A DNA stretch of 64,000 nt from Panaeolus papilionaceus (Eukaryota > Basidiomycota > Agaricomycetes > Agaricales): assembly GCA_015501605.1 (NCBI GenBank), contig JADNRZ010000013.1, forward strand, positions 310,001 to 374,000, read 5' to 3'. The position numbers were made by a program, and so were the translations under genes. The notes beneath the pieces were generated by a model that searched no databases, was not told the origin of the DNA, and was given only the letters and a program-made list of their open reading frames with translations. This document shows, piece by piece, positions 10,159 to 22,141 of this stretch (its first letter is position 1; every line of letters begins with the position of its first letter).

Positions 10159-12925
10159 TCAATCAATACTGCTTCGTCGCTTATCCTCCCTTCTCGCGGC
10201 CTGCGGCGTACCGAGAAGTCGTAGTCGATCCCGAAGGTTCGAACGAGCCACCGATGTCTCAGCGGGAGTTTTAGCATCAGATCCAGGCGTCTCGTCGATA
10301 TCATCAAGAACTTTCTTCTACAAAATAAGTATGAATTAGCACATGTCCGAATTGTCGAACACCAATTCAAGATCGAAAAAGGGACACGAAAGGGGGTGAG
10401 TCAAACTAAGAAACAGCGCTCTTACTTACTGAATTCTTCCTATGCAAAGAGAAGAATCGTCTAACACCCCCACCAGTCGACCTATCACTACTCGAATCCT
10501 TAGTCTGCGACGTCGACTTTGCCTTCTTGTGTTTCGAGTCCATAGCATCTATGATCACTATTGCCTTGGCCGCCGAATTCGGGGCAGGGGAAGATGCACC
10601 CGGACTAACCGACTTCGACAACTTCGATGTCCCCGACATATGCGACGCCTCGGATGGAACAGCTCGGATCGGTTCAGGAGCGTGCATCTGCTGCATTGTC
10701 GTCCCCGACCCAGTCGAGGTGCTTATCGTAGCAGTAACAGGCGACACAGGGTATTCAGCTGTCGCACTCTTGGCCATCGAATCGACATTGACCATCACCC
10801 ATCCTTGACCTCCACCGCCACTTCCGCTTCCACTTCCACCATTCAAACTAGTCTGTCCAGCATTCGAATGAGCAGAGTTCGAAGATGCCATCCTATGCAT
10901 AGGCTCTCTCTGAGGGTAGAATGAACTTTGCATAGGTATAATGGCAGGTATTGGGACTGGTTCAGGCGAGGCATGGACAGTGGAATTGATGATCCCAACC
11001 AGAGCCGCTTCACTCTTCCTCAACGCCATTGCACTGTCGGGGCTGACAATTTCAGGTGCTTCTACGCGGGACACATTCTCGTAGATTGGCGTCGAGACAC
11101 TAGCAGGTGTCTTCTCCTTTTCGCTAGAAGTCCCACTAGAGGATTGGTGCATGGCAGGTTTGACTGGCGATGAAGGGTTGCTTGTAGAATAACCAGGGAA
11201 GTGGTCTTCTCCAGACTCGGAAATTGGTGTTGGCTGCCAGCCACCAGGAAGGATAGGTGTGGCGGGTGCCCGGTTAGACTTGTTCCAATGAAGTGACCGT
11301 TCAGATGCATCCTTCTCCCGAGTATCGAGAGAAGGGAAACCATCCTTGAGCGGACCTGTCCATTTAATAGGTACATCATGGCTGATATCAGTGTGACCTG
11401 AATCTCTGAATGCGTCAAAGCCGAGCAAATTCGGCGGGTGTGGGTCAGGAGAGGTTGGGAATTTGTATTGTTCATTCTTGGATTCTGCCATCGTAGGTGA
11501 CGGAGGTGTTTTCCTAGGAGAATTGTGCGGTGAAGTCGAGGTCAACAAAGGCGGTGTCTTGGCGCGTTCCGATACAGGCCTCAAAGGACGACTTTGCTCC
11601 GCATAAGCGCCTTGTGTAGGTCTAGGAGATACAGGCGGCGAAGTCAAAGGCTTCTGAATTTGAGCTGAAAAAGTTTCATTGTTGATACCTAGCGGCCGAG
11701 CCCCTATTCCAGTCATGTTCTCGGCGCTATTCGATATGACGCTAGGCATGTACGCACGAATAGGTTGGACGGGAGGTGGAACGACTTCATCAGGAATGTC
11801 TGAGTCGCGTTGTATGACTGAGACTGGAACCTGGGCACGAGGGGCGGGTTTGCGGAGGACGTGCGGACTCTGAGGCGGTGGCCGCTGATGATTATTCTCA
11901 GTCGCAGCGCGCGCGGGGTGGGTGTACGTTAATGATGTTTGTGGAGTAATGGGAAGGGGTTCTGTAACTTGACGTCTATGTTGGTGCAACGTATCCGATG
12001 GAGGTGTTAGGCGCCTGAGAGAAGCAGAAGGTTGCAAAAAGGATTGGGATAGATCGGCTGGGGCGTTGTCTGGTGCTGGACCAGTAAAAATCCAAAGATC
12101 TTTGACTCTGGAGCGGTTTGTCAGTGATATTGAGGTTAGAAGGGTAAATGAGTGTTGGTCTAGCGAGGAAAGTAGAGATAGAATATGTCGAAGAGAATCA
12201 GTAGCAAAAGTGTCTTGTTGGAACCCTGCAAAAGAACAATGAGGACCTGTGTTATGAATAAACCCAGACCACGCACATTTATAACCCTTTAACTTGAATT
12301 CGAAGGTGTTCTCTCCGACCTTTTTCTCCGAAACAACTCCTCGTGGCCAGGAATTCCGCACCGACTGCAAAATAGCTGGTGTCAAATGAAGAGGCGGTGA
12401 TATAACTCGCATAAGGGTCGTGGATCCGAATGAGAGGGCGAAAGGAATGCGCTTTGGCTTTGGCTTGTCGACCAAAGAACTGGATGAGCTCAAGGGTGGA
12501 GCTGGTTGAGGAGTATGCGAACGAGATGCAGATGGAGAACCTGTAGATTTTGAAAAAGCCATTGCTAGTCGATCATCGTTCTCCCGACCGTAGTCTATGG
12601 TGGAGAGATAGGTGTATCCACACTGGTAAATGATGGCGATAATGTCGACTAGCAGCTTTTCGGTCGCCACAGACTTTGGGCTGCCCCATGGTTTTCCATC
12701 TACTGCCACCTCACACAAATTCTGTTCTGTGTCTTCCCTAAACGACAGTACACCGACGGCAGCATCGAGCAGACTACGAATGGAGCGAACCAGAGAAGGA
12801 GTAAAAGAATATAATCTAATACAATTTGCTGATGAAATGGCGAGTAGAGCAAAGGAATTTAGGGAATGTTGTTGGTCACGAATGAATTCCTTGCGCGGAG
12901 TGAAAGGTAGTTCTGGAGAGCTCAT
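10159..12925 (-). CDS. Unknown 884-residue protein, folded N-terminus and long disordered C-terminus
   Basis: Two exons (10430-12925 and 10159-10317, split by a 112-bp intron with donor GTAAGT) give 884 residues. The start is the ATG at 12925 (MSSPELPFTPRKEF); the open frame extends further upstream but only to a GTG. Residues 1-320 look folded: alternating hydrophobic segments such as LLVDIIAIIYQCGYTYLST and FEFKLKGYKCAWSGF. The remaining 550 residues are Pro/Ser/Thr-rich with SP and TP sites, a Gly/Ser run and a Lys-rich end (KHKKAKSTSQTKD), typical of a phosphoregulated disordered tail. I recognise no domain. It may be a conserved basidiomycete protein of unknown role. Confidence 0.7.
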
Positions 12926-13760
12926 GGCAGTTTCGCGATGAAAGTTTGCTAACAGTAATTCGGGAATTCCTTTTTTGACGTCACTTCTATTCACAACACG
13001 TGCAAACCATCAGGCATAACACGTGCATGACTCTTCAAAATACACGCCACTCCCCACCATCGTCATTTGTCCAGGTCTTTAAGGTAACTGTACTAGACTG
13101 GGCCTATGCGGTCAGAATCTGTCAAGGAGTCCACCTATGAATGTTCAATTTGACTTTTGTGGGGTACAGAGAAGGTTGCTGGAAAGGATGATCCTCATTT
13201 TGATCGCGATCATCGTCAATTTTAAGCGCGGCTTACAGTAATCGTCAGTCGTCTCTTGAGACCAGACACTGATAGACAGCTTTAACGCTTCAAAAAAAGA
13301 TTAAAACCTCTGCACTGTCGAGCGATACTTTCGTTTACAATCATCGCATCAGATAGGGGTCTGTACACTATGAGCTCACAGGTGGAGCCAATCAAGGGTC
13401 AATTGAATGCTTGGAGAAACCAGGCACTGAGTTTTGGCGACTTCTTCACACCAGTAACCACGTTCATGTTTCTCCGTTTCATGTTATCAGTGACGAAAGA
13501 GACCGTTATATCACTCCCTTTCGAAACAGTATCTTTGTCATAAGTCCGTGCTCCGTCCGTGAGCGAATGGCTGGAAAGTGTCACATGAAAGCATCCAGTT
13601 CGTCCATCTTTGATCGAATAAACCAAGCGAAAATTCTATGGATCTCGAAACCTGTTCGACTTTGTATCGCGAGCAAGAAGCAAATGCTTTCGCGATCCTA
13701 GAATTTGCAGCAGGTTGTAGTCTCAGAACGAGAACGGCTGGGTCCAAGCCAAGGTATCAA
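12926..13760. promoter_or_regulatory. Promoter region with a CRE palindrome and two E-boxes
   Basis: Just upstream of the minus-strand start at 12925 are TGACGTCA (12976-12983) and two CACGTG hexamers inside the repeated string AACACGTGCA (12997-13002 and 13020-13025). These match known bZIP/CRE and bHLH/Cbf1 sites. The rest, up to the tRNA at 13761, has only short frames I do not support. Confidence 0.45.
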
Positions 13761-13843
13761 GGCGCTGTAGTGTAGTGGTTATCACTCAAGATTCTGATTT
13801 GTTCAGTGTTCTTGTAACCCCGGTTCGAATCCGGGCAGTGCCT
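13761..13843 (+). tRNA. tRNA-Gln (CUG) with an 11-nt anticodon-loop intron
   Basis: The acceptor stem GGCGCTG pairs with CAGTGCC (one G-T pair). The D-arm is GTGTAGTGGTTATCAC. The anticodon stem CAAGA pairs with TCTTG. The loop begins TTCTGA, giving anticodon CTG at positions 34-36, and the next 11 bases fit a canonical intron placed after position 37. The T-arm CCCGG TTCGAAT CCGGG is perfect. A T-run follows shortly after (terminator-like TTTTT near 13850). Confidence 0.85.
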
Positions 13844-13942
13844 CTATTTTTGCGCCTTTCCGCTTGGACTTTCTGCTCACCTTTTCGAGTGATCGACTAG
13901 ACGCTCGGGCCCGAAGAGATGACAGGAGAAAGTCGATTTCAA

Positions 13943-14025
13943 GGCGTTTTAGTGTCGTGGTTATCACTCAAGATTCTGATTATTCCAGTGTTTTTGTGAC
14001 CCCGGTACAAATCCGGGTAATGCCT
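13943..14025 (+). pseudogene. Decayed tRNA-Gln copy 2
   Basis: This is a second copy of the 13761 tRNA in the same direction. The acceptor stem starts GGCGTTT and ends TAATGCC, leaving a T-T mismatch. The T-loop has changed from TTCGAAT to TACAAAT, which destroys the conserved TTC needed for the internal B box. The anticodon-stem 3' side is altered. It is probably not functional. Confidence 0.75.
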
Positions 14026-14032
14026 ACCTCCT

Positions 14033-14104
14033 GGCGCTGTAGTGTAGCGGTTATCACTCAAGATTCTGACTCGCTCTGTATTCTTGTAACCCCAGGCAGT
14101 GCCT
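14033..14104 (+). pseudogene. Truncated tRNA-Gln copy 3 lacking the T-arm
   Basis: This third tandem copy keeps the acceptor stem GGCGCTG/CAGTGCC, the D-arm and the anticodon region. The sequence runs GTAACCCC directly into AGGCAGTGCC, so the T-stem-loop is deleted. It lies only 7 bp after copy 2. Confidence 0.75.
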
Positions 14105-14244
14105 CTTCTTTAGGAAAAGTTACCCCTAATTAGTTTTTATTTGATCCGGACTGTTGTGCCAAATATGAGGTCATGCTCCTGCCACGTCTTTTCAATATCG
14201 ACCCTTGTCTTAACTGTGTTTTTTTTTCACCTTGACCATTGAAC

Positions 14245-15537
14245 ATGTCTGCTACTGCACGCGCCGAAGCTCGTAGAAAAGCCATTCTGAGTCGGGGAAA
14301 CGACCGACTGGCAAAACTTACAACGTCTGCTCGTGGTGACGAGGCTTCATTCCTTCATGATGGTATGTCTATTTTATAAGAAAAGTACTAGTCCATGATT
14401 TTTTTTATCTTGTTTATTTATTTTGTAGACCCACCGCTCCCAAGTATGTCCAAAGCTTCACGCAATTTCCTTGGAGAGGATAGTTCAGATATGCCCACAC
14501 CTCAACGAGTGTCGGTTTCACCGTCACCTTCACCCGGGCCCACTGCAGCTGCCGGTTCAGCTTCAACCTCAACAGCCGCATCACCGCAGTCAAACAACCA
14601 ACGTGGCACGACACCTTCGCGAAATGCCAACATCTTTGAAGGTCTCAGCGGTGCCAACCCACCCGACCCCTCAGTCTGGTTACCAGAACAGCAACAGCAG
14701 TTCTTGCAGGCGTTGATGAACGCGTCGATGGCACCTCCCGGAGCAAACCAGTCCCAAGCCCCACCTCTCCCACTCTCATCACCCATCGGCGAGCCTCTTG
14801 GTCCTATGGATCCGATGATGGAGATGGAAAATAACCCTTTTGCAGCTTTATTGAAGGGTGGACCTGGAGCGGGAGGCCCTCAGAACCCCCTTTTCCCTCC
14901 TGGTATGATGGGCATGCAGCCTCCTGAACCACCCAAGGAGCAGACGAAACTGCAAAAAGCCATGCCTTTACTGCACCTTGTGGCGATGTGGTGCTTGTTG
15001 GCGTACTTTGTGTTCTGGGTGGAACCCAACACCTACTTGGCCTCGACGGGTAGAGTTGACGGTGGAGTGTTTAGTGGATCGTTCTGGTCAAGGTGGGGAG
15101 ATATGGCTGCTGGAAGATGGGTGGCTGAAAAGGCGAAGCGCATGTTCCTTGTGCAAGCAGTGGTGCGTAACAACCTCACCATAGTTTTTTTTTTTATGAC
15201 TGAACTCCCAATTTTTCAGCCATTCTTCTGGGCGTTTACGACAATACAAATCGTCCTGCACTCTCTGCGGATCTTCTCTGGCTTTGTGAGTAGCTTTTCA
15301 GATATCCTCAGAATATTTTCTCATTTATCATTTTAGAATGCCGTTCAACCGCCCACACTTCTCGCATTCGCCCTTCCCCATCTCCCTCCACCTATACCGA
15401 GCCTAATCATCAATTCACTGAAGTACATGCAAATGGGGTCACTCTTCTTGGATGACCTTGCTATACTTATTGTTGGCGTCGGTTTCGTTGTCTACCTCGC
15501 TGGGTGGTTCGCATCTGCACAACCATCCCTCATATAA
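14245..15537 (+). CDS. GET2-like receptor for tail-anchored protein insertion
   Basis: Four exons (14245-14362, 14429-15162, 15220-15285, 15337-15537) join in phase to 372 residues. The N-terminus ARAEARRKAILSRGNDRL (residues 4-21) is the basic amphipathic helix with which Get2 recruits the Get3 ATPase. A disordered Pro/Ser/Gln-rich cytosolic linker follows. Three C-terminal membrane helices come next, at about residues 217-236 (MPLLHLVAMWCLLAYFVFW), 285-305 (FFWAFTTIQIVLHSLRI) and 342-365 (LAILIVGVGFVVYLAGW). The layout matches Get2/CAML: long cytosolic N-terminus, three helices. With Get1 it forms the ER-membrane insertase. It is convergent with the ribosomal protein gene at 15854. Confidence 0.8.
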
Positions 15538-15853
15538 TGACGCTTATGCCGTATTGTCTGTAAACCCACTATGATCTCGCTGCTGCGCTGTCACCATTCA
15601 TCGCTAATACTTAACGCTAATGCCATTGGGGACACTGTTTCTTTTATCCTGGTGTGATAGCACCCGTAGATTGACGTGTTTTTATGCTGTTATATTATAT
15701 GTGTGGTTGTATATAAAAGCATACACCAGGGTTTAATGGTTTTTCTCGTGTAATTATTGCGTGTAGGTCGAATAGGAGATGAGTGGCTATGTCAAAACAC
15801 GAGGATGGGATGAATAGTTGAGAAAAGAAATTAACACCAGCTGTCAGCGTCAA

Positions 15854-16741
15854 TCATGAGGTAGCATTTGCTGTCGAGCCCTTGTCCTGCTTCGGCTTTT
15901 TATCCTTCTTCTCCACCTTCTTTGGTGCCTTCTCAGGGTGTTTTGCCAAAAATTCCTGCAAGAAAAGTGTCTCCCCCTTGGCCGCCTTCGCTGCTTTTGC
16001 CCTCCTCTCTCTTAGTCGCTCCTCCTCCTTCAAATAGGTCTCCTCTCCGGGAAGGACTGGCAACCCTGCAGCTTTCGACTCTGCAACGTGTGTCTTCCAA
16101 GGGTCTCCTCCCGCTTTCTCCATAATCTCCTTCAGGATTGACGTAGACCATTTATCGGAAATATCAACTTTGTGAGTTTTACCGTCGTCTGTTGAGTGGG
16201 TGATGATTTCGAGAGCAGGGAAGGTAGGTGAATGAATATATAAATAGAGTTGTTAGATTACGGTTCAGAATTGGCACAGGATAGCAGAATAGGGCTTGAC
16301 GCACTGAATTCGAGCTCCATAGCGGCTGCCCAGTTATCCTCCTTCGTCTTCCTCACCCGGTCCACTTGAACCTGAAGGTCGGGGTTCGCGTATCGTATCC
16401 GTGGCAAGTCGTTAGCGACAAAGTGTCTATTTCAACGCGCGTTCGTCGTGACAATAACAGAACGCGGAGGTGAAATTCCAGTTCACAGTCAAAGAAGCAA
16501 GAAAGAAAGAACAGCAAATCATATAAAATAAACCCCACAAATCATCAGTACCACATCACACCCCTCCACAACTTGAAAACGACGCAACACACCTCGCTCC
16601 GAAATGGTCATTCTGGAATGCATACGACAGTCTGAGTGCTTTCACGCCGTTCAGCGTCAGTTTTGGCGACGACTTCAGGTGCGTCAGGAGTTTCGAGAGT
16701 TTGATGATCCCTTGAGGGAGTGTCTCAGCTTTCGGTGGCAT
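15854..16741 (-). CDS. Mitochondrial ribosomal protein of the L51/S25/CI-B8 fold (Mrp49/mL61-like)
   Basis: Three exons (16593-16741, 16305-16426, 15854-16188) give 201 residues. The first 110 residues match the thioredoxin-like L51/S25/CI-B8 domain: LTLNGVKALRLSYAFQNDH, then GARHFVANDLPRIRYANPDL and QVQVDR, then DGKTHKVDIS. The C-terminal 90 residues are Lys/Glu-rich (RLRERRAKAAKAAKG, then KKVEKKDKKPKQDK). They look like a charged extension beyond the core fold. No classical presequence is obvious. Within the family, fungal mL61 (Mrp49) seems the best match; mS25 is an alternative. It is divergent from the kinase-like gene at 17254. Confidence 0.65.
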
Positions 16742-17253
16742 GATTGACGCGGTTACGGGATGTCCAGGTCAAGATATAGGAAAATATTGTTCGAACTTCG
16801 GAGAGCGTGTCCAAGGTTCCGTCGGGTGATGTATGAACTGTTACTGCGAGCGTTGACAATTCGTAGTCGCCTGTGTTAAGACACTTGTATAAAGTAAAAG
16901 CAGGTGTGCACAGGAGACGGCGTCAAGAACCCAGTTAAGGAGACTGTATATGAGGAGGAGTAGGTCAGGGAACTGGCTTTAGAAATTTAGTCCGTAAATG
17001 GAATTGGTTGTTTGCTAGAAATTTACGGTGCTTGGTTCAGCTTGGTTTCGTGGGGGTCGGCATTTCGGTCCAGGACCTGATCCAATCACAACTTGAACCC
17101 GACTCAGGGGTCACGTGAGCCACAAGAGCCCCTTTGATTTCATGACGGTCGGAATTTGGAAAGTTGAATTGATCTGTTGGACCACCGTGACTGAACTTTC
17201 TCCTTCATCGCAGATTACTTCCACCCTGTCCTCAACCAGTGCCACCTCCTTCG
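16742..17253. promoter_or_regulatory. Divergent promoter between the ribosomal protein and kinase-like genes
   Basis: About 510 bp between two outward-facing start codons. It contains a CACGTG hexamer in TCACGTGA (17111-17118). No reading frame is convincing. Confidence 0.4.
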
Positions 17254-19390
17254 ATGACGACCTCTGTTAGAGATTGCAACAAAGACATTACCAAACTCCT
17301 CTCTACTGCGAAGGATGTTCACATAAGAGGATTTCAGGGTGTCAATGTCGACTATACACCCACTCCGCTCCCTCCGCTGTGGCTCACAGACCGACACCTT
17401 GCCATAGAATACCGTCTTGAACGTGTAGTTCTGGTGGAAGACGTGCTCTCTGATATGACACAAGATTTTGATCACGACATTCTTCGATATCTTGCAGATA
17501 ATGAGAAGTTCCCGGCCGCGAACCAATTACCCACCCTGAAGAGATCCTCATACTTTACAATTGAAGGTCCTGGTGCCTTTGAATTCATATACGGGGCGCA
17601 AATAGGCTTGAATTCTATCTTGCTTGCTTCGAACATGTACATTCATCCAAATCAACAAACATGGTGCTCACCCTTCTTCCTACAACAGCTTCAACCACGT
17701 CCAGTTTTTTTGAACCAATCGGAGGTCAAACTTTTTGAGGACAGAAGGAAACTATGCGACTTTGGACTCTCGGAGGATGTTGTCTCAAAGATAAATTCCT
17801 CTGTTATTGACAAATTGCGCATTATTAGGGATGGTCATAACTGCCTAGCCACGATCAATTTCTTGCCCATATGTCCGGAATCAGACGACATTGTCGCAGA
17901 AGTGCTTTCTTATGATCCCCATGACTGGAAAGTTTCTGACACGGTTTCGCCTACATATCTGGAGCCCTTCAACCGCTCACGGCCGGTTGATCGACCCAAC
18001 ACCTGGTGGAGCACTTATAAGTCCCCTGCTAAATCGAATTCCAATCAAATCAAACGGACGCGGCGAAAAAAAATATTATTACCTCCTCGAAAGGGCACAC
18101 GAAACCCACTGCAACCCTCAGCTGCGGAATTTGTTCAACGGGTAAGCTTGCATTTTTTACTGGACGCTTGACGCTGACGATCTTGTGTAGGCATGGTGTC
18201 GGGCAGTGGAAACTGACGCAACTTTTCTGGTTTTCAATAGCGGAAGCAAAGAGCGTATAGGGATTCGACACCGAGCCACAAATACTCTTTTTATCTCTCC
18301 AGTCATTGACCCTTTCAACAAACCGTACATGATGTATCATATGGCGCTCCATGCTGCCATCTTGAAAGATGCAATAGCGCGGACTTCGCCTCAACCTCAT
18401 GAAGATACGTCGACACTCACAGGGAAGCGAAAGCAAAGGCAAGAACAGCCCAGCGCTCGAACCAGGTGCTCGAAGCGTTTGAAAGGAGAGCCGCCCACTC
18501 AACATGAAAACATCGCTCTAGACATACGACATGTGCGCTTATATTCTACCACACACTGGTTGATATGCACTGACTTTTTTCAAAGGAAATTTCTTCGCGC
18601 CACATTCTGTTGATATCATTTGACTTTGATGTGTACCATTCAACAGCACCATCAACGTTTCTGCGCATATCCCCATTCTGTCATCCTGACTTTTTATCAA
18701 GCCCATTTCAACAGCTCAAGCCCAACAGATCGTACCCAATGTCGAAGTACATGCATTTCACAGCTAGGGAAAAGATCGGCGATGGAAGGACAGGGACGGC
18801 GTTTCGAGGCGTTCTTCGGATTCAGACCGGGTCTGGACATACCATTGAAAGTAAAATCGTTTTGAAGATCCCGCTCGGCGCTCAGCCGACGAAGAACATC
18901 CATGACGAATATAGGACGTACACAGAACTGGCTTTAGCAGGGGTCACCGAAGGTCTTGTTCAGGTTTATGGTGTGTTCGAAGATATTGAAACCGGAGCTA
19001 TTGCTATGATGATGGACGATGGTGGCACAGACCTTTGGCGCAGGGAACAAGAACGCAGTGGCATGAGGGCGGGACAGATTACCCTCTCGCAAGTCGAATT
19101 GTAAGTCAATCATGTCTAAACTAACCTTTCATGTTAATCTGTACGCACTCTTTTTCAGTGATACTCTACACCGAATCATCCAACGCATCAATATGGCCGG
19201 TTTACTACACTTTGATATCAAGCCAAACAATATTTTAATTGATGCTGACGGCAAGCTGTCTGTCATTGACTTCGACTCAGCCTGGCCTAGAGAGTGGAAA
19301 GACGGCGGTCCTACTAGCTCAGACCTTCTTACATTACGCGACCTCTTTGCACAAACGTTTGTGAAAGACAAGCACTACCCGCGAAGTTAG
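17254..19390 (+). CDS. Compact kinase-like protein, copy A (intact)
   Basis: Four exons (17254-18141, 18191-18532, 18586-19100, 19159-19390) give 658 residues. Residues 1-410 form a family-specific N-terminal region with the motifs PPLWLTDRHLA, PRPVFLNQSEVKL and GIRHRATNTLF and a basic patch GKRKQRQ...SKRLKG. Residues 470-650 are kinase-like: glycine loop IGDGRTGTAFRG, lysine IVLKIPLG, hinge AMMMDDGG, catalytic loop HFDIKPNN (about residue 599) and DFDSAWP instead of DFG. The C-lobe then ends after a short helix, SSDLLTLRDLFAQ, so the usual activation segment and helices G-I are missing. The catalytic Asp, Asn and metal Asp are kept, so activity is possible. Paralogues lie at 50672 and 53223, with a relic at 42310. 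Substrate unknown. Confidence 0.8.
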
Positions 19391-19610
19391 ACAGCTTGTA
19401 GATCCCCAAGCAAGTCAAATTCTGGACGGCGAGGCATCACAACAGGACAGTTTAGATTGCATTTTATAATTACTCTAGTAGATACATAGAAGGGTGAGCA
19501 TAAAGAGTAGTAGATTCAGAGAATTGACTATCAACACAGTCCATTCACACTTTGGGTGTACACAGTGACCAAAACCTCAATACAAAAACCTTGAAACATC
19601 AGGGTCGTAT

Positions 19611-22141
19611 CTATCCGTCCAATGGCAACTCCACAGATTCAGCGAAGGCAGTCAGTTCCTCATATGTATATTTGCGGTGTTGACATTTATCGCCCTCGAT
19701 TGTTTCATCTGTGCAGTTATGCTCACAGTTTTCGCGGACATTGTGCTTACCGATGTCCTGATATTTGGCGAAGCTGATCAAATGAACCTGGGGCTGAGAG
19801 GCCCTGGTCGACACAAAAAGACAGTGACGAAGATCAACCCGCCCGTGGAGATAGCCCATTTCATGCAGACTTTTCAAAGCCTTGATGTAAGGTTGGCTGG
19901 GCAACTCTATCATTAGCGACAGGATTTTTTGGGTGGACCACATTCACTTACAAATACCGAGGTGACTGCTTTTCGAGTATGACATCGGAAAGTGGCTCTC
20001 CCCCGTCATCCATCAGCAGTAACGCGCACGATACCACTTGGTTGGGTGTGATGTATGTGAACAGACCGTAGACCTTGACAACATGCTTGTAGCCTTTCCG
20101 AGTGAGCTCCATGTAAGCCTTGTACTCTTTCCGAAGCTCCCTTATATCGTAAGGGTTAGTCGCTGCTTTGATGAACATTCTGTCGCTATAGGACCCTTCA
20201 GAGTCAAACGGCTTCATGCTCCAAGCTCTGCCATGTTCTCGATTTGTTCGAAAAGAGTAAATCTTAGGGTTGTCGCCCTCCACCATAGTGGTCCGAATCC
20301 CATCCTCTGTTTCGCGCATGAACACTCCATATGACCCCGAAACAGGAATATTTGCCCCTAATTGCACATTGATACGTTTAAGTCCCAATAGTTCTTCTTT
20401 TCTCTAATGCCATAATACGAGAGTTAGTTAGGAGTACACAGTGAAGCAGACCGCTTTAGCTTACCCTCTTCCCTAGTGGTTTGAGCCTCTTCGGACCACT
20501 CGCTTGGCGTCTGGCTGCCTCCCGAGCACGGTTCGGATTACCCTTGGAGGGCTGTTTTTTTATGACGCCGTCGGTCAAGATCTGCTCAGGATATCAATTA
20601 GCCCCATTTTGCATGAAGGGTAGAAATGACTCATCGACTGACCTTGCCGGTTGGGTGTGCATCCTGGATGGAATCCGTCACCCTAGGGATGGGCGCCTCA
20701 TGCTCGGATTCGTATGTCTGTTCGTTTGCAGCAGCAACACGACAGAGGGCGTCGTCAATGCCAGCTACCATGATGGATGTGAGCAGCAAACCCAGCGGAA
20801 TCTGTCCCTCTGGCTGGTCACTTAATGATAACTTGGGAGACATGTACATGGTTTGGCCATCTCGATCCCTGGCGGCCATAAACACAAAATTGCCGAAGAA
20901 CCCGACCGCAAACGTAGCATTTTTGTGCATCATTTCGGTGAAAAGCTACACCAAAACAATAAAACAATAAGTACTCGTGGTCTGAGCGATGGAGACAGAA
21001 TGTATACCTGCTGGCGAGCGCAAAAGATGTGGTAGTCAAGCCCTGAAAGCTCCCCCGATGTGACGTGTTTGTCGCGGTGCTCATCGAGAGGTAGAGGGGC
21101 AAAGCCCAGGTACTCAGAAATATCGGCATCTGGACCAAACACGATATCATCTTGCTTCTCCCGGCCATTATGGTACTGATCATGCTTGCAACTTCCGAGG
21201 CATGCGACCCAACCTGTCCACGGACTATGTATGACACCGTCCACAAAGTCTTCTGTACCCACAACAAGACTTTTAAATTCGAAGACGACATAGTCAGTCA
21301 AACGGTTCTCGTAGAGCTTCTGTATCCTTTCCGCGACAGCTGGGTAGTGTTTTGCAGCATCTGGAGCGAACTGTATCGAGATATCCGGGTTGGCAGTACC
21401 CTGCGAGTCCCATTGCTTGGTCAGAAGAGCTTCAGGAGAAGTTTCAGTGGACGGTACGACTCCAAGCCCAATGATACCAGACGCCCTGGCGCACTGACCC
21501 AGAAGCAACTGTTCTACCCGTTTTGTGAGGTTTGTTTCATCGACAAGCTCCCTCTCGTGATCTAAAAGCACCTCGTACTCTAGTCTGTTGGAGCATGGTG
21601 ACGCATGGTCTTTGAAGAAACCGCTCCTCTCTAAATCCAGCAACTTGGTGATAGCTTTGTCGACTGTATTTTGAAGAAGCTCTGGGCAGAAAACAATACG
21701 CTCTAGGCGCAGTTCTGGTGGGGCATGCATATCAAAGGCGCCAGGAGCTCGGGTACCGGTGGATCGTGTGTGATTAGGCGCTATTAAGAATGGTGGTGGG
21801 GAATACTCGAGGAGCCGGGCCAGCATTCGAAAGGTGTCTGAATCCCCCGATGAGGGCAGCGTGGAGAGGTCAATGCGACGCTTAGGGTAAAGGAAACCGT
21901 GGGCGGAGGTCTGAAGGGAGGTGGTATGGCTCTCCTTGGGGGATGACTTTGGCGATGCGTGTTCGTCGTTGTCTGAAAGCGGGTGCTTCGTGGTTTCCTC
22001 TTCGGATGTATCCCCTACTGAAGCATTACTAGCTATTGAGAAAGATAAAGCGGGTAGATTAACACGTTTTTGTCGGGTAGATGGGCGCTGTGGCTCGACT
22101 AGCAATGATGATTGTGGTGAGAGTGGGTGTTTTCGAGGCAT
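19611..22141 (-). CDS. PD-(D/E)XK-like domain fused to a pseudokinase
   Basis: A multi-exon minus-strand gene from ATG 22141 (MPRKHPLSPQSS) to the stop at 19611. The first exon, about 400 residues, has a disordered start and then a block NPDISIQFAPD...DYVVFEFKSL. After a splice comes QLFTEMMHKNATFAVGFFGN. Asp in PD, then ExK, then a Gln-bearing helix, then a strand is the order of a PD-(D/E)XK nuclease core (inference). The C-terminal part is kinase-like: MFIKAAT lysine, KVYGLF, LLLMDDGGEPL hinge, then HGRVDLRHCLF in place of HRDLKPEN and LISFAKY in place of DFG, so it is a pseudokinase. I could not settle the last intron: the frame fits only with a non-obvious donor near 20000. Alternatives are a plain kinase-like orphan or a slightly damaged gene. 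Confidence 0.6.

Noticed and set aside
13399..13747. Two minus-strand frames of 69-75 codons upstream of the tRNA
   Set aside because: No domain, no convincing start context and no splice partner; they lie in a likely promoter/intergenic region.
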